Below, piece after piece: positions 5,424 through 7,815 of a stretch of DNA of 7,815 nt; position 1 is the first letter of the stretch, and each line of letters opens with the position of its first letter. The position numbers and the translations under genes are program-made. The stretch lies in NCBI GenBank assembly GCA_024695185.1, contig JAILIR010000101.1:1-7815 (forward strand), in the 5' to 3' direction. The notes under the pieces are model-generated. The model made no database searches and had not been told where the DNA came from. It worked only from the letters and a program-made list of their open reading frames with translations. The DNA comes from a bacterium (GTDB lineage Bacteria; Bacillota_I; Bacilli_A; Acholeplasmatales; JAEDCM01).

Positions 5424-6779
5424 ATGTTTAAAACTAATATTTATAAAGATGCGAGCGATAAAAAAACAAAAGATATCTTTGACTTTGCGGAAGGCTATAA
5501 AGTATTCTTAAAGAATAGTAAGATAGAGCGTCAAGCAGTTAAAGAAGTAGTTAAACTAGCTAAAGAAGCTAACTTTGAAGACTTAAATGATGTTAAAGAA
5601 ATAAAAGCTGGAGATAAGCTATATAAGGTTAATAAGAATAAGAGTGTAATTCTATTTGTAGTTGGTAATAAACCGATTACTGATGGCCTTAGAATTCTTG
5701 GAGCTCATATAGATAGTCCAAGATTAGATTTAAAAGCTCAACCATTATATGAAGATAATGGTTTTACACTACTAGATACTCATTATTATGGTGGAATTAA
5801 AAAGTACCAATGGGTAACTACACCATTATCTATAATAGGGGTTATCTATAAAAAGGATGGCACACGTTTAGAAGTAAACATTGGCGAAGATTTAAATGAT
5901 CCTATATTTGGTATAACTGATCTACTAGTTCATTTATCTAGTAGTCAATTAACTAAAGAAGCTTCTAAAGCTATTGAAGGAGAAGATTTAGATATAACAT
6001 TCTCATCTATGAGAAATAAAGATAAGAATGTTAAAGAATATATTCTAGATTTCTTAAAAGAAAAATATGGAATTGAAGAAACAGATTTTATATCCGCAGA
6101 ACTAGAAGTAGTACCAGCAATTAGACCTAGAGATTATGGAATTGATAGATCAATGGTCGCAGGTTATGGGCATGATGATAAGGTATGTGCATACCCTTCA
6201 GTTAAAGCTATAATAGATATGAAGGATGTAGAATATACTTCATGTGTAATACTTACAGATAAAGAAGAAATAGGCTCTGTAGGTGCTACAGGAGCACATT
6301 CACAATTCTTTGAAAATAGCGTAGCTGAGCTATTAATCAAAACTAATGATAATAACTATTATTCACTTAAAAAAGCATTAGAAAACTCTAAAATGCTTTC
6401 TTGCGATGTAACAGGTGCACTTGATCCATTATATAGCTCTGCAAGTGATAAAAAGAATGCCGCATTCTTTAATTATGGTATATCTTTTGAAAAATATACT
6501 GGAGCTCGTGGTAAATCTCAAGCAAATGATAGTAACGCTGAATACATTTCATTTATTAGAAAAGTTATGGAAGAAAACAACATCTATTATCAATTTGCGG
6601 AACTTGGTAAAGTTGATAAGGGTGGTGGAGGAACTATCGCTTATATTCTAGCTAAATATAATATGGATGTAATAGATGCAGGAGTACCAGTACTTAATAT
6701 GCATGCGCCTATGGAAATAATTGCTAAGGCCGATTTATATGAAGCATATTTAGCTTATAAAGCATTCTTAAAAGCATAA
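5424..6779 (+). CDS. M18-family metallo-aminopeptidase
   Basis: This 451-residue cytosolic di-zinc aminopeptidase removes N-terminal residues from peptides and typically assembles as a dodecamer. M18 motifs run in order: GAHIDSPRLDLK (93-104) with zinc ligand H95; HYYGGIKKYQW (120-130); GYGHDDKV (247-254), where D251 is the likely bridging ligand; DKEEIGSVGATGAHS (279-293), with catalytic E281 and ligand E282; SCDVTGALDP (326-335), with D328; and the C-terminal NMHAPMEI (425-432), with H427. The zinc site is complete. The length and the GHDD and MHAPMEI variants point to the clostridial/Thermotoga 'aminopeptidase 1' branch rather than the eukaryotic aspartyl form, so residue preference is uncertain. 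There is no signal peptide. It lies between the methyltransferase and the transglutaminase-like gene, whose Shine-Dalgarno site follows its stop by 9 bases. Confidence 0.93.
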   Translation: MFKTNIYKDASDKKTKDIFDFAEGYKVFLKNSKIERQAVKEVVKLAKEANFEDLNDVKEIKAGDKLYKVNKNKSVILFVVGNKPITDGLRILGAHIDSPRLDLKAQPLYEDNGFTLLDTHYYGGIKKYQWVTTPLSIIGVIYKKDGTRLEVNIGEDLNDPIFGITDLLVHLSSSQLTKEASKAIEGEDLDITFSSMRNKDKNVKEYILDFLKEKYGIEETDFISAELEVVPAIRPRDYGIDRSMVAGYGHDDKVCAYPSVKAIIDMKDVEYTSCVILTDKEEIGSVGATGAHSQFFENSVAELLIKTNDNNYYSLKKALENSKMLSCDVTGALDPLYSSASDKKNAAFFNYGISFEKYTGARGKSQANDSNAEYISFIRKVMEENNIYYQFAELGKVDKGGGGTIAYILAKYNMDVIDAGVPVLNMHAPMEIIAKADLYEAYLAYKAFLKA

Positions 6780-6782
6780 AAA

Positions 6783-6851
6783 TAAAAAGGAGGTTTTAAT
6801 ATGAAAAGGAAAAAAGTAATTATTTCTATTTCTATCATAGCCTCCTTTTTA
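6783..6851 (+). promoter_or_regulatory. Putative hairpin hiding the ribosome-binding site of the transglutaminase-like gene
   Basis: The segment 6783-6795, containing the Shine-Dalgarno AAGGAGG, pairs with 6839-6851, which holds CCTCCTTTTT. The helix is 13 pairs long: ten consecutive A-T and G-C pairs, another A-T pair on the outside, and a G-T plus an A-T pair on the inside. Within the loop, 6803-6812 can pair with 6823-6832, with one A-A mismatch and one G-T pair. The ATG at 6801 thus sits in the internal loop of a long imperfect hairpin. The 3' arm covers codons 13-17 and ends in five T's, so as DNA it also resembles a terminator with a very long loop. The pairing is read directly; regulation is inferred. 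Confidence 0.45.
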
Positions 6852-7815
6852 ATTATTCTAGCTATTATAACAATATGTTTATTACCAAGAAATAATACAT
6901 ATAAATATAATGGTAATATATATGAAGATTCATATGATTATAAAGATGATTATGGTTATCTTTATTTAAAAGAAAAAAATGAAGCTCAAACAAAGTTATA
7001 TGAAGATTTATATTTACAAATTGTTGATTTTTCACATAGAAATATCGATTTAGATGAAAAAACATGTAGAAGTATTTTTTATAAAGAGGATATTAATAAT
7101 AATACATTAACACAAGAACAGTTAAGGCAAGTTTATGTTTTTATTAACATTGAAAACCCAAAGTTTTATTGGCTAGATGATCTTATGGATGATAACGGAG
7201 TATATTGTATAGGTGTAAATAAAACTTATAGTAAAGGTAGTTATAGAAAAGAATGCGATAAAAAAATAGAAGAAGGACTAAAGACAATAGATAAACTTGT
7301 TTTAGAAATAGACGATGAGTTTAGTAAGATAAAAACTATATATGACTATATTGTAGGTAATATGACTTTTGTAGATACAAATAAGATATGGGAACATAAT
7401 ATCATGGGCTTTTTTGATTTAAACATAGGAGTATGTGAAACATATTCAAAGGTATTTAAGTTTTTATGTGACAGATATAATATAGGTAATATTGAAGTAG
7501 TTTCATTAGATCATATATGGAATTTAGTAGAGTATAGTAATTATTGGTATGTCTTTGATTTAACATGGGATAATGGTAGATATGACTATTTTGGAAAAAC
7601 AGAAGAAATATATGCTGATAGTTCTATAAGTGATGATTCACATGAATATGATTATTCTTTATTATATAAACTACCAGATAATATGGCAACTACGCCATTA
7701 TCATTTGGCTCATATGAACTAAAAGAAAGTGGAAATACTAAATGTATTTCCCATAGTTTAGATTATATTTATACGATGTTTAACAATGGCAATTATGAAT
7801 TAAATTTAACTTGTA
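6801..7815 (+). CDS. Membrane-anchored transglutaminase-like protein, 3' end outside the window
   Basis: 338 codons are open to the right edge, so the C terminus is missing. The N terminus MKRKK followed by a hydrophobic run (about 6-28) is a signal anchor or uncleaved signal peptide; ITIC at 23-26 is not a proper lipobox. The rest, rich in Tyr, Asp and Asn, should lie outside the cell. A transglutaminase-like cysteine protease fold covers about 170-262. IKTIYDYIVGNMTF (177-190) leads in, then the nucleophile C212 in GVCETYSKVFKFLC, H238 in DHIWNLV and D253 in FDLTWD complete a Cys-His-Asp triad. Such domains in Firmicutes surface proteins may cleave or cross-link peptides or cell-wall material; the substrate is unknown. 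Residues 263-338 match nothing I recognise. The start is supported by AAGGAGG at 6787-6793, 7 bases upstream. The gene is probably co-transcribed with the aminopeptidase gene, 21 bases away. Its initiation region can form a hairpin that masks this site. Confidence 0.82.
   Translation, partial: MKRKKVIISISIIASFLIILAIITICLLPRNNTYKYNGNIYEDSYDYKDDYGYLYLKEKNEAQTKLYEDLYLQIVDFSHRNIDLDEKTCRSIFYKEDINNNTLTQEQLRQVYVFINIENPKFYWLDDLMDDNGVYCIGVNKTYSKGSYRKECDKKIEEGLKTIDKLVLEIDDEFSKIKTIYDYIVGNMTFVDTNKIWEHNIMGFFDLNIGVCETYSKVFKFLCDRYNIGNIEVVSLDHIWNLVEYSNYWYVFDLTWDNGRYDYFGKTEEIYADSSISDDSHEYDYSLLYKLPDNMATTPLSFGSYELKESGNTKCISHSLDYIYTMFNNGNYELNLTC

Noticed and set aside
5922..5944. Inverted repeat CTACTAG / CTAGTAG with a 9-base loop
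   Set aside because: It lies inside the conserved aminopeptidase coding region with no T-tract or nearby start; chance is enough to explain it.
6415..6651. Second + strand frame inside the aminopeptidase gene
   Set aside because: It overlaps the conserved metal-site region of M18 in another frame and has no ribosome-binding site.
6865..7065. Minus-strand open frame inside the transglutaminase-like gene
   Set aside because: Its His/Tyr/Asn-rich composition mirrors AT-rich antisense sequence; the sense frame is continuous, with a start signal and a catalytic triad.
1..7815. Use of TGA for tryptophan (Mycoplasma code)
   Set aside because: All recognised tryptophans are TGG, no ORF has an internal TGA, and TGA ends the first gene where the family ends.

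Overview
The window is low-GC DNA (roughly 30% GC by eye). It is packed with genes, all on the + strand. It looks like chromosome from a Firmicutes/Bacilli or Mollicutes-like bacterium that uses the standard genetic code: tryptophan is written TGG throughout, no ORF contains an internal TGA, and the first gene ends in TGA. Shine-Dalgarno sites are strong (AGGAGG and similar), AGA is the main arginine codon, and two promoters have extended -10 boxes. I cannot name the species. An uncultivated gut-type Bacilli or an Acholeplasma-like lineage would fit, as would a low-GC Clostridium relative.

Layout, left to right. (1) The 3' end of a 5-formyltetrahydrofolate cyclo-ligase gene overlaps by ATGA a fused ispDF gene for two steps of the MEP isoprenoid pathway. 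(2) A promoter at about 1276-1286 starts a group of yutD, a small Nfu-type Fe-S scaffold gene and pgi (glycolysis). A hairpin follows pgi, and directly behind it lies a PurF-family gene that ends at a clean intrinsic terminator. (3) A second promoter, overlapping the trailing part of that terminator, starts a group of a SpoU/TrmH-family RNA methyltransferase, an M18 aminopeptidase and a membrane-anchored transglutaminase-like protein that runs off the right edge. There is no gene-free stretch longer than 100 bases, and I see no mobile element, CRISPR array, tRNA or rRNA.

Most of this is housekeeping metabolism. Two things stand out. First, the PurF-family protein (3231-4634) keeps the phosphoribosyltransferase PRPP loop and the candidate Fe-S cysteines. 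However, its N-terminal glutaminase domain lacks the nucleophilic cysteine and, by motif alignment, the other glutamine-site residues. It is therefore probably an ammonia-using or non-classical paralogue. Second, the ribosome-binding site of the transglutaminase-like gene is complementary over 13 pairs to codons 13-17 of the same gene, so the initiation region can fold into a long hairpin. This suggests translational control, or a terminator-like attenuator. Neither idea has been tested beyond reading the sequence.
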